64,000 nucleotides of DNA from Prochlorococcus sp. AG-402-K14 (lineage in GTDB: Bacteria > Cyanobacteriota > Cyanobacteriia > PCC-6307 > Cyanobiaceae). Numbering within the stretch: the first letter of the stretch is position 1; every line of letters begins with the position of its first letter. Positions 19,961-31,371 of the stretch are shown piece by piece. Made by a program: the position numbers and the translations under genes. The DNA lies in assembly GCA_003216815.1 (NCBI GenBank), contig QCIG01000005.1, positions 1 through 64,000 of the forward strand. The letters run 5' to 3'. The notes beneath the pieces are model-generated. The model made no database searches. It saw only the letters and a program-made list of their open reading frames with translations, and was not told where the DNA came from.

Positions 19961-20110
19961 ATGGGCAATTTGTTATTTGCTGGCCTTACTAGTACCCCAG
20001 CCCCTACGGCAGTCCTGGTTGGTGTAGCATCTATTGCATTATTTGCAATTGTTGGATTAATGGTTGGTCCTGACTACGATGGGATGAATGCACCAGAGGT
20101 GAAAAAGTAG
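19961..20110 (+). CDS. 49-aa membrane protein, copy 2 of tandem paralogs
   Basis: Manual translation MGNLLFAGLTSTPAPTAVLVGVASIALFAIVGLMVGPDYDGMNAPEVKK. Confidence 0.7.
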   Translation: MGNLLFAGLTSTPAPTAVLVGVASIALFAIVGLMVGPDYDGMNAPEVKK

Positions 20111-20130
20111 ATAGTATATAATTTTTTCAA

Positions 20131-20183
20131 ATTAAAAATAACTAAGAAAAATAATTATATTATTTTTCTTAGTTATTTTTAAT
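20131..20183. terminator. perfect 24-bp inverted repeat (5-nt loop), bidirectional terminator candidate
   Basis: ATTAAAAATAACTAAGAAAAATAA-TTATA-TTATTTTTCTTAGTTATTTTTAAT between convergent genes. Confidence 0.75.
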
Positions 20184-20780
20184 GTTATGTAAATTATTAA
20201 CTAATTTTTCATAAGAAAATTCATCTGAAGGACTTAAGGTTATTACTTTATTATTATTCAAATAGTTTTTAATATTTTGATGAAATAAATACCATGACAT
20301 ATTAAATTTTTTATTGACTTCTCTACTGTTTCGCGCTCTTTCTAATTTATCTCTTTTAATTCTTCTTTTATAACAGATATCCTTTTTCTCATCACATAAA
20401 ATGTTTATAGTCTCTTGATAATTTAAGTCAAGCCTGTGCGAGAATATTCCTTCCAATATTAGGAATTGATTTTCGCCATTATAACTTATTTGGACTTTTG
20501 ATTTAGATGATTGCTTTCTTTTGAAGTCATAGTTGTAATATGTAATCAAGCTATCTTTTTTGTATATTGAGTTGAGTGTATTATCTATTTCACTCTTTTT
20601 AATACTTATAGTTCGGTCATAAATATCATATTTAAATATTGATAATATTCGAATTAATATATTATCACTATAATATGAGTCTGTTTTGATTACTATTGTA
20701 TCTTCGAATAATTTTGATAATTTATCAGTTAAATTAGACTTCCCTGATCCAGATGGACCTGTAATTATTATTGTTTTCAT
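20169..20780 (-). CDS. uridine kinase-like P-loop kinase
   Basis: IIITGPSGSGKSNLTDKL; LILEGIF. Confidence 0.75.
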   Translation of the reverse strand: MKTIIITGPSGSGKSNLTDKLSKLFEDTIVIKTDSYYSDNILIRILSIFKYDIYDRTISIKKSEIDNTLNSIYKKDSLITYYNYDFKRKQSSKSKVQISYNGENQFLILEGIFSHRLDLNYQETINILCDEKKDICYKRRIKRDKLERARNSREVNKKFNMSWYLFHQNIKNYLNNNKVITLSPSDEFSYEKLVNNLHNIKNN

Positions 20781-21104
20781 TTTTTTAGAGCTTTTTATTT
20801 AATGAATATAAACATTTTTATGTTTTTGTTGAATTATTATAATAGACTTTAATTCAAATAAAGTTATGAAATTATTATTTAATTTTTTTGATATTCAATT
20901 TTATTTCTTTTAAATCTATTTTCAATAAACCTTAGAACTCCTATTAAAATAGGAATATGAATAAGACCACCAAGTACAACTGTGGTTTCATTGTAGGGCA
21001 TTGTTAGCAAAGCATATATATTAAATATACTTTGCAAATCATTTTTTAGCTCAATATGTATCTTTTGTTTATATAGAAAAATAGCTTATTAGTATAGGTA
21101 TAAA

Positions 21105-21332
21105 TTACAATATTTCAGAAAGTTCATTTTCAAAAAACCAATTTATTTCATCGTTATTTAGTTTGACCACTAGGCCAAATTGATTTCCATCTACCATTTT
21201 ATATCCTACTAATTCGACCTCAGGATCCTTTTTAATTATTTCCAGAATATTTAGTGGTAGCCGATCTTTGACTTCGTTTATTTCAACTCTTAATAGTTGC
21301 CCTTTTTGAAGATTTCTGGAATCTTTTATCAT
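21105..21332 (-). CDS. DUF2862 family protein
   Basis: KGQLLRVEINEVKDRLP..GYKMVDGNQFGLVVKLNNDEINWFFENEL. Confidence 0.7.
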   Translation of the reverse strand: MIKDSRNLQKGQLLRVEINEVKDRLPLNILEIIKKDPEVELVGYKMVDGNQFGLVVKLNNDEINWFFENELSEIL

Positions 21333-21372
21333 GATTAGCCGTTCTTATTATTCAATTATAATGAAGATTCAT

Positions 21373-21663
21373 TTATCCGATTATTGATAGCGATAATTGA
21401 TTTTCAATTCCACTATATTTAATGTATTCTTGGAACTCAGAAGAATTAAAGGCTTTTTGTGCAGCAGCTTTCGATTCAAATTCAACAATTACTCCTAGTT
21501 GCCCACCATCCCATTCGTTTAAATCTGAATTTTGGTTAACATCTTTAGCAATTATTGTTCCGCCAACGGATCTAAGCCATGGAACAACAGTTTTTACGTA
21601 TTCTATGAATTGTGCTGTGCTTTCGATTTTGGCCTGCTTAAGCCAATAGCCTTTTGCTCCCAT
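21373..21663 (-). CDS. DUF1330 family protein
   Basis: KGYWLKQAKIESTAQFIEYVKTVVPWLRSVGGTIIAKD. Confidence 0.8.
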   Translation of the reverse strand: MGAKGYWLKQAKIESTAQFIEYVKTVVPWLRSVGGTIIAKDVNQNSDLNEWDGGQLGVIVEFESKAAAQKAFNSSEFQEYIKYSGIENQLSLSIIG

Positions 21664-21862
21664 CTCTTTATTTTTTCTTTAGATTCTCTCACAACGTTTG
21701 CTCCTTTCTGCTAGCTGCTAAAGATTAGTTAATGTATTTAATTCATAAGTATATTTACTATTTGTATTTTTTTATCTTCTGAATTATTTCAACTGAAATT
21801 GTATTGCTGTAGATTTACATTAATAATTATTTTAGTTAGTTTATTAGATCTTTAGTAAAGTA

Positions 21863-22090
21863 CTAATTTATTGGGTTTATTGTTTCAAGTTTTGACTTTA
21901 ATTGCATTGCAAGATGTTGCCTACCAACTGCTAGTACTTTCAGTGTATCTTCGTGCATCCTTAATTGTGCATCAGCAACTTGCATCCCTTTAATGATTTC
22001 TTGCACTTCTTTAGGCAAGCTTTTAAGATCATATTTTTTATCTTCAAATGTTAGTATTGCTTCTTTTTCGCTTGATGGAGTATTTGACAT
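21863..22090 (-). CDS. DUF6447-like small protein
   Basis: ILTFEDKKYDLKSLPKEVQEIIKGMQVADAQLRMHEDTLKVLAVGR. Confidence 0.65.
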   Translation of the reverse strand: MSNTPSSEKEAILTFEDKKYDLKSLPKEVQEIIKGMQVADAQLRMHEDTLKVLAVGRQHLAMQLKSKLETINPIN

Positions 22091-22133
22091 TCATTTAATT
22101 TATATTTCATATAATATACCATTTAATACATTT

Positions 22134-23870
22134 TTAAAAGCTCTTAATAAATTGTTTATCGCAAAGCTCTTTATATCTTCCTTGCCTGTTAATTAATTCA
22201 TTATGGTTGCCTACTTCACATACTTTGCCTTTTTCTATTACCGCAATTTTGTCTGCCTTTTGTATGGTTGATAATCTGTGAGCAATTACCAAGACTGTTC
22301 GCTTATGCATTGCCTGTTTAAGACCTTTTTGAACTGATTCTTCTGCCTCTGCATCTAAAGCACTTGTAGCTTCATCTAGTAATAGAATATTTGGATCACC
22401 AAGTAAAGCTCTTGCTATTGATATTCTCTGTAATTGACCTCCAGACAGATTACTACCTCTTTCTTCTATAAATGTTTCATAGCCATCGGGTAATTGTTCA
22501 ATAAAGGCATGAGCATTTGCAATCTTTGCAGCATTTACAATGTTTTCTCTTGTTGTTGGCCTTCCAAATCTTATCGCATCTGCAATCGTCCCTGAAAAAA
22601 TAAATGTTTTTTGGGGAACTATTCCTATTAATTTTCTTATGTAGTTGGTATTTACTTTATTTAAATTGTAGTTATCAATATATATTGATCCATTACAAGG
22701 TTCAATAAATTTTAATATTAATGAGAAGATTGTACTTTTACCTGCTCCTGATGGGCCAACTAAGGCCATTATTTTTCCACAATCTATATCTAGATTTATA
22801 TTTTTTAAAACTTCATTATTGGCATTATATGAAAAGCATACATTCTTGAATGATAATTTTCCATCTATTTTTGTCGGTATTATCCCATTCTCAGAGTTCG
22901 AAACTTCTAATGGATTAGTTGTTATTTCATTTAATCTTCTTAGTGAAGCTTGACCTTGCTTTAATTCATTGTAGTTAGTAGTTATATGACTTATTGGATC
23001 AATTAACATTATTAATGCTGTGAAATAACTACCAAAATCTTCATTCGAAATTTCACCAGTTTGTATTCTATAAGTCCCAATTGTAAGGATACTCAAAATC
23101 CCTATTACTTCTATTAATCCTACTATAGGATGCTGAAGGGCGACAAGCTTTAGCATCTTATATTTAGCCATTTTATGTAAGTTAACTTGTTTATCAAAAT
23201 CATTTTGCAACCACTCTTCTACAGCAAATGCTTTAACCATCGCTAGACCTTGAATTGCCTCTGATAGCAAACCAGCTAATGAGCTGATTTTGTTTTGACT
23301 TTGTTCCGAAGCTTTTAATACTCTTCCTCCAAAATCACTTACTAATAAAGCAATTAAGGGGGCTAATATTATTGTTGCAAGTGATAAATTCCAATCAATA
23401 TATATCATGTAACCAAATACTGCTAATAATTGGAATATCGATGGAGTCGTATCTTGTATAGATTTATAAATAACTTCACCAACTCGATCAACATCTTCTG
23501 TAAGTCTGTATGCAATATCTCCAGATGAGAGTTTTTCAATAAAAAGAATATTAGTTTTTTGTAGTTTTCTGAATAGTTTTGTGCGAAGATCTTGGCTTAA
23601 TGCTAGTGCTGGTTTTGCTAGAAGACTATCTTGTAGATATTGAGCAAACTTTTGAATTATAAAAACAATTAGTGCTTGTAAAATCACAGTTAAAACTTGT
23701 TTTGTATTTCCTTGACCAATAGCCGGTATTAACTTTCCTGATAACCATGCGAGTATTGGCCAACAAATTACGTATACAAACATACTTATGCCACCTAGTG
23801 CCAATATTGGTAAATGTCCCTTTAGTCTCCCTAGCAGGTAAATAAAATTTATTTTGTTTTTTTGTTTCAT
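22134..23870 (-). CDS. ABC transporter, fused permease/ATP-binding (exporter type)
   Basis: ALVGPSGAGKST, NLSGGQLQRISIARALL, LLLDEATSALD. Confidence 0.95.
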   Translation of the reverse strand: MKQKNKINFIYLLGRLKGHLPILALGGISMFVYVICWPILAWLSGKLIPAIGQGNTKQVLTVILQALIVFIIQKFAQYLQDSLLAKPALALSQDLRTKLFRKLQKTNILFIEKLSSGDIAYRLTEDVDRVGEVIYKSIQDTTPSIFQLLAVFGYMIYIDWNLSLATIILAPLIALLVSDFGGRVLKASEQSQNKISSLAGLLSEAIQGLAMVKAFAVEEWLQNDFDKQVNLHKMAKYKMLKLVALQHPIVGLIEVIGILSILTIGTYRIQTGEISNEDFGSYFTALIMLIDPISHITTNYNELKQGQASLRRLNEITTNPLEVSNSENGIIPTKIDGKLSFKNVCFSYNANNEVLKNINLDIDCGKIMALVGPSGAGKSTIFSLILKFIEPCNGSIYIDNYNLNKVNTNYIRKLIGIVPQKTFIFSGTIADAIRFGRPTTRENIVNAAKIANAHAFIEQLPDGYETFIEERGSNLSGGQLQRISIARALLGDPNILLLDEATSALDAEAEESVQKGLKQAMHKRTVLVIAHRLSTIQKADKIAVIEKGKVCEVGNHNELINRQGRYKELCDKQFIKSF

Positions 23871-23908
23871 TCCATCAAACTATAAATGTTTAATTTAAAA
23901 GTACTTAA

Positions 23909-24127
23909 ATGAAATTAGATCAATTTCTAAAATTTATTGGAATCGTTCAGACTGGAGGTGAAGCCAAAATGATTATAAAATCAGGTAAAATATCAGTAAA
24001 TGGCATAGTGGAAAATCGAAGAGGTAGGAAATTAATTGATGGTGATCAAATTATTTTTGCAAATGAAACATACATTGTTCCAAATTCTGATCCTCTAGGC
24101 CGTAAGTTGGCAAGAAGCGAAAAATGA
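23909..24127 (+). CDS. S4-domain RNA-binding protein (YaaA/RlbA-like)
   Basis: MKLDQFLKFIGIVQTGGEAKMIIKSGKISVNGIVENRRGRKL. Confidence 0.85.
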   Translation: MKLDQFLKFIGIVQTGGEAKMIIKSGKISVNGIVENRRGRKLIDGDQIIFANETYIVPNSDPLGRKLARSEK

Positions 24128-24136
24128 GGAGCTAGC

Positions 24137-24877
24137 GTGCGTAAACCGGTCATCGCAGGTAATTGGAAGATGAACATGACATGTGCCGAAGCGATTGAGT
24201 ACATGCAGGTATTAATCCCATTATTGAAAGATATACCAAAAAAAGGTAGGGAGGTTGTTATTGCTCCTCCATTTACAGCCCTATATCCTCTCTCTAAGTT
24301 TATTAATGGAAAAAGCGATCATATTACTTTGTCTAGTCAAAATGTTCATTGGGAGGATAGTGGGGCTTATACAGCCGAGGTTTCACCCGTAATGCTCAAT
24401 GAGCTTGCTGTTAAATGTGCAATTGTTGGACATAGTGAGCCTAGAAAATATTTTAGTGAAAGTGATGAACAAATTAATAAGAGAGCCCAATCCGCTCAAG
24501 ATCATCAATTAATTCCAATTGTCTGTGTTGGAGAAACTGATCAACAAAGAGAACTAGGTGAAGCTGAAAGAGTTATTCGTAGACAAATTGATCAAGGTCT
24601 TGAAGGGATTGATGTTAAAAGGTTAATTGTCGCTTATGAGCCTATTTGGGCAATTGGTACCGGCAAAACATGTGAAGCAAACGAAGCAAATAGAATTTGC
24701 GGTCTTATTCGTAAATGGATTGGTTTCGATGACGTGATTATTCAATATGGTGGATCAGTAAAATCAAATAATATTGATGAGATTATGTCTATGTCAGATA
24801 TTGATGGTGTATTGGTTGGTGGAGCCTCTCTAGATCCTACAAATTTTGCAAGAATTGCTAACTACGAATCAATCTAA
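24137..24877 (+). CDS. tpiA: triosephosphate isomerase
   Basis: [37 protein letters not shown] start. Confidence 0.97.
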   Translation: MRKPVIAGNWKMNMTCAEAIEYMQVLIPLLKDIPKKGREVVIAPPFTALYPLSKFINGKSDHITLSSQNVHWEDSGAYTAEVSPVMLNELAVKCAIVGHSEPRKYFSESDEQINKRAQSAQDHQLIPIVCVGETDQQRELGEAERVIRRQIDQGLEGIDVKRLIVAYEPIWAIGTGKTCEANEANRICGLIRKWIGFDDVIIQYGGSVKSNNIDEIMSMSDIDGVLVGGASLDPTNFARIANYESI

Positions 24878-25697
24878 TTCTCAATGGCCTCAACATTGTG
24901 AATGTAAAACCAATGTAATGGCAATAATAAACGTCACTCATGATTCTTTTAGTGATGGTGGAATTTTTATAGATATCGATACTGCTATCAAACATGCATG
25001 TTCATGTATAAATGATGGTGCTCAAATTCTTGACTTAGGAGCCCAAAGCACTAGACCAGGTGCTTCAGATGTTGGATCAGAAATCGAAATCAAAAGACTA
25101 ATCCCTCTAATTAAAGAAATAAAATCAATAAACCCTGAAATTCCAATTTCTGTAGATACATTTCATCATTCAGTTGCATTTGCTGCATTAAATGCTGGTG
25201 CAAATTGGATCAACGACATAAGTGGTGGTCGTCATGATCCTGAAATGTTTAATGTTATTTCTGATTTTGGTTGCCCTTATGTTTTGACTCATAGTCGTGG
25301 AAATAGTCGGAATATGGATTCTTTGGCTAAATATGAAAATGTTGTTCTTGATGTAAAAAATGAGTTGTTAAATCAAATTGATTTGGCTTTATCTTCTAAG
25401 ATAAAACCTTATCAAATAATTATTGATCCAGGACTAGGTTTTGCAAAAAATGTAGAACAGAATTTACTTATACTAAGAAATATAGAAGAATTTATTTCAA
25501 TGCAATATCCAATTTTAGTAGGTGCCTCTAGGAAAAGATTTATAGGTTCAGTTCTTAATGAATCTGATCCTAAAAATAGAATATTTGGTATGGCTGCTAT
25601 TGCATCAAAATGTGTTTTTTCAGGTGTTGATTTTCTAAGAGTTCATGATATTAAACAAATATCTCAAGTCATAAAAATGAGTAAATCAATATTTTAA
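24846..25697 (+). CDS. folP: dihydropteroate synthase
   Basis: [35 protein letters not shown]. Confidence 0.95.
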   Translation: MQELLTTNQSNSQWPQHCECKTNVMAIINVTHDSFSDGGIFIDIDTAIKHACSCINDGAQILDLGAQSTRPGASDVGSEIEIKRLIPLIKEIKSINPEIPISVDTFHHSVAFAALNAGANWINDISGGRHDPEMFNVISDFGCPYVLTHSRGNSRNMDSLAKYENVVLDVKNELLNQIDLALSSKIKPYQIIIDPGLGFAKNVEQNLLILRNIEEFISMQYPILVGASRKRFIGSVLNESDPKNRIFGMAAIASKCVFSGVDFLRVHDIKQISQVIKMSKSIF

Positions 25698-25705
25698 TCA
25701 ATAAA

Positions 25706-28700
25706 CTAATCTTCTGTGTTAACACCTTCTATTCTATCTTCAACTTCTTGATAGAGTTCTTTTAATTGTTCTATATTTTCTTCTGATGTTTCCCAATATC
25801 CTCTGCCATTAACTTCTAGTAATGTGCCAACTATTCTTCTAAAACTATGCGGATTTAATTCCATTAGTCTTTTTCTCATCTCTGGATCATTTATAAAAGT
25901 TTCATTTGACTCTTCATATACAAAATTATCAACTTGTCCACTTGTTGCACTCCATCCTAATGTGTAATTAAGTCTATTAGAGACCTCCCTTACTCCCTCA
26001 TATCCAGATTTGAGCATTCCTTCATACCATTTTGGGTTGAGTAATTTTGTTCTAGAATCTAATCTGATAGTCTCACTTAATGATCTGACCTGAGCATTGG
26101 CTGTAGTTGTATCTGCTATGTAACTACTTGGTGCTTTACCATCATCTCTAAGATTTTTAATTAAATTCGTTGGATCAGAATCAAAATAATGACTTACATC
26201 AGTTAAAGATATTTCTGAAGAATCAAGATTTTGGAATGTAACATCAGCTGTTTTCATAACTGATTCAAATACATCTCTGTTCTGATTCATTTCGCCTGGA
26301 TTATCAGCATTGAAAGCATAGGTTTTCCTTGAAAGGTACATTTCTTGTAACTCATTTTCTTCTTCCCATGTTGAATTCTCTACCGCCAAATTTACATTCG
26401 AGCTATAACTTCCACTCGCATTTGAAAACACTCTGCTTGCAGATTCCCTAATGCTTTTCCCTTCCTTTTCTGCCTGCTCAAGGGTATGTTTTCTTACGAA
26501 ATTTTGATCAAGAGGCTCATCTGCCTCTGCAGCCATTTTTACAGCTTGATCAATTAATGCCATTTGGTTAATAAACAAATCCCTAAATACACCAGAACAA
26601 TTAACGACTACATCAATTCTTGGTCTTCCTAATTCCTCAAGTGAAAGGAGTTCTAATTTATTTACCCTTCCTACAGAGTCTGGCTTTGGTTTTACGCCTA
26701 CAAACCATAGGATTTGAGCTAATGATTCTCCATAGGTTTTTATATTGTCAGTACCCCAAAGGACGCAGGCAATAGTTTCAGGCCATGTACCTTGCTCCTC
26801 TTTTTGTCTTTCAATAAGCTTGTCAACAACTCCTTTAGCTGAAGCAACAGCAGCTACGGTTGGTATAGATTGTGGATCTAATGCATGAATATTTTTCCCA
26901 CTTGGCAATACTCCAGGGTTCCTTATCGGATCTCCACCTGGCCCAGGAATAACATAATCTCCGTCAAGAGCTTTTAAAAGGCTCTCCATTTCCTTATCTG
27001 CACATATTTGCTCTAAACAAAATCTCAAATAGTCAAACAATTTATCTAGTGCACTGGAATTTATATTTTCAAATCCTGCCTTATTAGCCGATGCTTGCCA
27101 TGGAGATGGAATTGAAAAACCAATTCCTCTCAAGAACTCAACAATTAGTGTCCAAATAGTCTTCTTCATATTTACTCTTCCATCTCTTCCAGTTAGCGAC
27201 TTAACCATCGAACCAACAGCTTCTCTTGATGTTTCTGTAATTAATTTATTAAGTTCAACATCTTCTAATTTTCCTTTGTTATTGCCTTCATAGACTTCAT
27301 CAATTGTTTTTCCTTTTGATTCAGCTAATAAACCTGGTAAAGATCTGATTCCATCATCTTCTCTTTCTATAGATGCGATACTTACTAATGTTGCGATTGC
27401 TTCTTCAGCGGTAGCTGGTTTTCCAATCGTATGTAAACCACAAGGTAATAATCTGCTTTCTATTTCCATTAATTGTTTATAAACATTTCCAACAACCAAA
27501 TCTCTTTCATCTATTTCTAATTCGGAGGCATCTGTTTCAGGTAGTTTTACATCTTCATCAAGATTACATTTCTTGGAAGTTTCAACTATTGCATTAACAA
27601 TTTGAATTCCTCTTCCACTTTCACGTAATTGTTGATATGAACCAACTAACTCTCCAAGTTCTTTTAGACCTTTATATAGTCCAGCATTTTCTGCAGGGGG
27701 AGTTAAATAACTAATTGTTGATGCGTATCCTCTTCTTTTTGCGATTGTTGCTTCAGAAGGATTATTTGCTGCGTAGTAATAAAGATTAGGAAGACCTCCA
27801 ATTAATGAGTCGGGATAACAAGTCTCACTCATACCCATTTGCTTACCAGGCATGAATTCAAGTGATCCATGGGTACCAAAATGAAGAACTGCATCTGCCT
27901 TCCACACTTTTTCTAAATAAGTGTAATAAGCAGCAAAACCATGATGAGGACTAGCACTTCTTGAATAAAGCAATCTCATAGGATCGCCTTCATATCCAAA
28001 AGTTGGTTGTACTCCTACAAATACATTCCCAAATTCTTTTCCATAAATAAGAAGATTTTGACCGTCACTATTTAAATTCCCTGGTGGTTTTCCCCAGTTC
28101 TCCTCAAGTCTCTCAGAATATGGAGTTAATTTTTCATATTCCCTTACACTCATTCTATGAGCTATTGATAGTTCAGGAGAACCTTGTAAAGCTTCAGGAT
28201 CATTTATTAATGCCTCCATAAGTTCTTTTGGATTCTTAGGTAAATCTTTTATGACATAACCTTTTTGCTTCATTTCTTCTAAAACTCTAAAAATTGAGCC
28301 AAAGACGTCTAAGTAAGCAGCTGTACCAACATTTCCTTTATCAGGTGGAAAACTAAATACAGTAATAGCTAATTTCTTCTGATCACGTTTTTTAATTCGT
28401 AGTGATGACCATCTAATAGCTCTTTCAGCTATTGCGTCCACTCTGTCTTGAAGCGTATGAGCTTTTCCAGTGGCATCATCTCGACCAGATAAAACTATTG
28501 GCTCAATAGCACCATCTAATTCAGGAATTGCAATCTGAAGTGCAACTTGTACTGGATGAAGTCCTAAATCACTACCTTCCCATTCTTGTGTCGTTTGAAA
28601 AACAAGTGGTAGAGCAACCATGTAAGGTCGATTCAATCTCTTTAAGGCCTCTACTGCTTTTGGATGATCTTGCCTTGCAGGGCCACCTACAAGTGCAAAA

Positions 28701-29719
28701 CCGGTAAGAGAGACGACGCCATCTACAATTGGTTTATCAGGGTTGATTGGATCGTAATAAAATTCATTTACTGGCTTAGAAAAATCTAATCCACCACAAA
28801 AAATAGGTATGACTGTGGCTCCCCGATATTCCAGTTCTTGAATTACTGCAACGTAGTGAGCATCATCTCCCGTAACGATATGACTTCTTTGGAGTACAAG
28901 ACCAATTACAGGACCTTCTTTAGCCTTGTTTGATAGATCTTCTCTAGAAGCATTCCAATTTAGATATTCTTTTTTATCTTCAAACATACTTGGAGCTAAT
29001 GGATGCCAAATTCCTAAATCTGGAAATACCTCTGGCTCTGCAACTTCAATTTTTTCTTCTTCTATATTGAGTTCTGGAAATACATATTTGTCTCCAAGCA
29101 TTAGTAGGAAGTTTCTAAGATTATCTGGAGTTCCACCTAACCAATATTGAAAACTAAGCATAAAACTACGAGCGTCTTGAGCCTTGTCTACCGGCAGATA
29201 TTTAAGAATTGAGGGAAGAGTATTTAAAAGCTTCAGCATTGAATCTTGAAAGCCCGCACCGCCAGATTCTTTCCTCTTTTTCATGAAATCGCCAATGATG
29301 CTTTTACTTTGACCTAACTGGGCCATAGAAAAACTTCCTAATTTATTCAATCGCATCACTTCTGGCATTGATGGGAAAACCACCGCAGCTTTAAGATTTT
29401 CCTTATGCGGTTCAACGGCTTCGACAACTTTTTGCGCTAAATCTTCAATGAAAATCAATGAAGCAACGAATAAATCAGCATTTTCTATATCTTTTTTAAA
29501 GCTTTCATAATTTGCTGTATCTCTAAGTTCTTCAATTAAATATCCATTTAGTTCAATTCCGATAGGACCATTTTTGGAATTTAATGAGTTTGCAGCCTGA
29601 GTAAGAGCATTTTGGTATTGAGGTTCAAGAACCACGTAAACAGCCTTCATTACAGCTTTATGCCTGTGATTCTCGACAGGTGAAACTCTGCGATTGGCTG
29701 AGCGAACCTGTGTAAACAT
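25706..29719 (-). CDS. chlH: magnesium chelatase subunit H
   Basis: 1337 aa, cobaltochelatase/ChlH signatures ([33 protein letters not shown]). Confidence 0.97.
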   Translation of the reverse strand: MFTQVRSANRRVSPVENHRHKAVMKAVYVVLEPQYQNALTQAANSLNSKNGPIGIELNGYLIEELRDTANYESFKKDIENADLFVASLIFIEDLAQKVVEAVEPHKENLKAAVVFPSMPEVMRLNKLGSFSMAQLGQSKSIIGDFMKKRKESGGAGFQDSMLKLLNTLPSILKYLPVDKAQDARSFMLSFQYWLGGTPDNLRNFLLMLGDKYVFPELNIEEEKIEVAEPEVFPDLGIWHPLAPSMFEDKKEYLNWNASREDLSNKAKEGPVIGLVLQRSHIVTGDDAHYVAVIQELEYRGATVIPIFCGGLDFSKPVNEFYYDPINPDKPIVDGVVSLTGFALVGGPARQDHPKAVEALKRLNRPYMVALPLVFQTTQEWEGSDLGLHPVQVALQIAIPELDGAIEPIVLSGRDDATGKAHTLQDRVDAIAERAIRWSSLRIKKRDQKKLAITVFSFPPDKGNVGTAAYLDVFGSIFRVLEEMKQKGYVIKDLPKNPKELMEALINDPEALQGSPELSIAHRMSVREYEKLTPYSERLEENWGKPPGNLNSDGQNLLIYGKEFGNVFVGVQPTFGYEGDPMRLLYSRSASPHHGFAAYYTYLEKVWKADAVLHFGTHGSLEFMPGKQMGMSETCYPDSLIGGLPNLYYYAANNPSEATIAKRRGYASTISYLTPPAENAGLYKGLKELGELVGSYQQLRESGRGIQIVNAIVETSKKCNLDEDVKLPETDASELEIDERDLVVGNVYKQLMEIESRLLPCGLHTIGKPATAEEAIATLVSIASIEREDDGIRSLPGLLAESKGKTIDEVYEGNNKGKLEDVELNKLITETSREAVGSMVKSLTGRDGRVNMKKTIWTLIVEFLRGIGFSIPSPWQASANKAGFENINSSALDKLFDYLRFCLEQICADKEMESLLKALDGDYVIPGPGGDPIRNPGVLPSGKNIHALDPQSIPTVAAVASAKGVVDKLIERQKEEQGTWPETIACVLWGTDNIKTYGESLAQILWFVGVKPKPDSVGRVNKLELLSLEELGRPRIDVVVNCSGVFRDLFINQMALIDQAVKMAAEADEPLDQNFVRKHTLEQAEKEGKSIRESASRVFSNASGSYSSNVNLAVENSTWEEENELQEMYLSRKTYAFNADNPGEMNQNRDVFESVMKTADVTFQNLDSSEISLTDVSHYFDSDPTNLIKNLRDDGKAPSSYIADTTTANAQVRSLSETIRLDSRTKLLNPKWYEGMLKSGYEGVREVSNRLNYTLGWSATSGQVDNFVYEESNETFINDPEMRKRLMELNPHSFRRIVGTLLEVNGRGYWETSEENIEQLKELYQEVEDRIEGVNTED

Positions 29720-29784
29720 CTTTTCATCTATCGGAATTCGACCAAGCCTAGTGTTCAGTGGCCCTTTAGTGTGTTATTTAGTTA

Positions 29785-30678
29785 ATGCCTGTTACAAGGG
29801 ATATCAAATATGATTTTAAAAAAAAATCAATGAGCTCTACTAATCAATCAATTCCAGTTTTAGTCGCAGGAGCTTTAGGGCGAATGGGATCTGAGGTTAT
29901 TAAAGCAATTAATTCATCGAATGATTATCAACTTGTTGGCGCAATTGATAATCAGAAGGATAAAGAAGGTGAAGATATAGGGTCATTAATAGGTTTAGGT
30001 CCACTAGATATATTTCTTTCAAGTGATTTTGAAGGCTCTTTGTGTGCTGTAAGTCAGAACGTCCCTAAAGATGGATCAAATAAAGGCGCTGTATTAGTTG
30101 ATTTCACTCATCCAAAAGTTGCTTATAAACACACACGTACATCAATTGCCTACGGAGTTCATCCTGTTATTGGTACTACTGGAATAACCTCAGATCAATT
30201 AGAAGATCTTTCTAAATTTGCAGACAAGGCTTCACTTGGTTCAGCTATTATTCCAAACTTTTCAGTAGGTATGGTTTTATTGCAACAAGCAGCCGCTGCG
30301 GCTGCTCGTTTTTATGAGTTCGCTGAATTGACCGAAATGCATCACAACATGAAAGCTGATGCTCCAAGTGGAACTTGCATTAAAACAGCTGAATTGATAG
30401 AGGAACAACGTACAGTATTTAATAAACCTTTAGTAAACGAAGAAGAATCTATCGAAGGCTCTCGAGGTGGATCTCGTCCTAGTGGCTTGAGACTTCATTC
30501 GGTAAGATTACCCGGACTTGTTGCCCATCAACAAGTTATGTTTGGTTCCAATGGAGAGACTTATGAGTTAGCTCATAACACTATTGATCGTTCTGCTTAC
30601 ATGCCTGGAGTTCTATTAGTGGTTAAAAAAATCAGATCTTTCAATAAATTGGTTTATGGGCTAGAGAAAATCCTATAG
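29785..30678 (+). CDS. dapB: 4-hydroxy-tetrahydrodipicolinate reductase
   Basis: VAGALGRMGSEVIKAI; ELTEMHHNMKADAPSGT. Confidence 0.96.
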   Translation: MPVTRDIKYDFKKKSMSSTNQSIPVLVAGALGRMGSEVIKAINSSNDYQLVGAIDNQKDKEGEDIGSLIGLGPLDIFLSSDFEGSLCAVSQNVPKDGSNKGAVLVDFTHPKVAYKHTRTSIAYGVHPVIGTTGITSDQLEDLSKFADKASLGSAIIPNFSVGMVLLQQAAAAAARFYEFAELTEMHHNMKADAPSGTCIKTAELIEEQRTVFNKPLVNEEESIEGSRGGSRPSGLRLHSVRLPGLVAHQQVMFGSNGETYELAHNTIDRSAYMPGVLLVVKKIRSFNKLVYGLEKIL

Positions 30679-30691
30679 TTTTTCATACAAA

Positions 30692-31333
30692 ATGTTATTT
30701 CCGATTAAAGAAAATGAGATAAATAAATTGATACCTTCTGTAGCAACAGGAGAGCAATTTAATTCAGCTTTGGGTAATCCTCAGAAGATTTTTCAACGTA
30801 TTATGATTTCAGCTATTGGTGGAGTAATTACTTTACTCATTAGCCAAAGTCAAGTAACTAGTCAGTTTTACTCGTTATGGTTGGTATTAGGTGTAGTTTT
30901 CCTTTTATATATTTTATGGGGACCAATACTTGAAGCTAGTAGAAAGAATTCTAAGTTTAAAAGTTTCTCTTTTTCAGCATTGGTTGATGGCTATATTTCT
31001 GATGTCTATGTTGAAGATAGAGTAGAAAATCAACAGGAACAGGCAAATAAAGATGGGAGATTAGAGGTTATAGAAAAAAAGAGAACATGGGTAGTTTTGG
31101 ATATAGAAGATGAGGATGGTTTTATAGGTAATATAAGTTTCCCATTAAAAAATAAATTTAATATACTTACAAAAGGTATGAGAATAAATTGCGTTGTTTT
31201 TAGCAATAGGAGAGATTTTAGTACTATACAGGCAATAAGTGATGCATGGTGTCCAGAAATCAATTTATGGGTAGGTTTCTATCCATTTCTTCTTCGACCA
31301 GCTTTTGAGGAATTTGTTAAAAGAAGAATTTAA
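30692..31333 (+). CDS. conserved cyanobacterial membrane protein
   Basis: ORF 213 aa, TM segments. Confidence 0.65.
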   Translation: MLFPIKENEINKLIPSVATGEQFNSALGNPQKIFQRIMISAIGGVITLLISQSQVTSQFYSLWLVLGVVFLLYILWGPILEASRKNSKFKSFSFSALVDGYISDVYVEDRVENQQEQANKDGRLEVIEKKRTWVVLDIEDEDGFIGNISFPLKNKFNILTKGMRINCVVFSNRRDFSTIQAISDAWCPEINLWVGFYPFLLRPAFEEFVKRRI

Positions 31334-31371
31334 CATAATCATTTATATTATTAAATGATATAATTATATGT

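Noticed and set aside
24846-24877. tpiA/folP overlap
   Set aside because: Probably an over-extended TTG start for folP; the conserved part begins later, so the overlap may not be real.
28926-29150. 74-aa + strand ORF
   Set aside because: Antisense to chlH.
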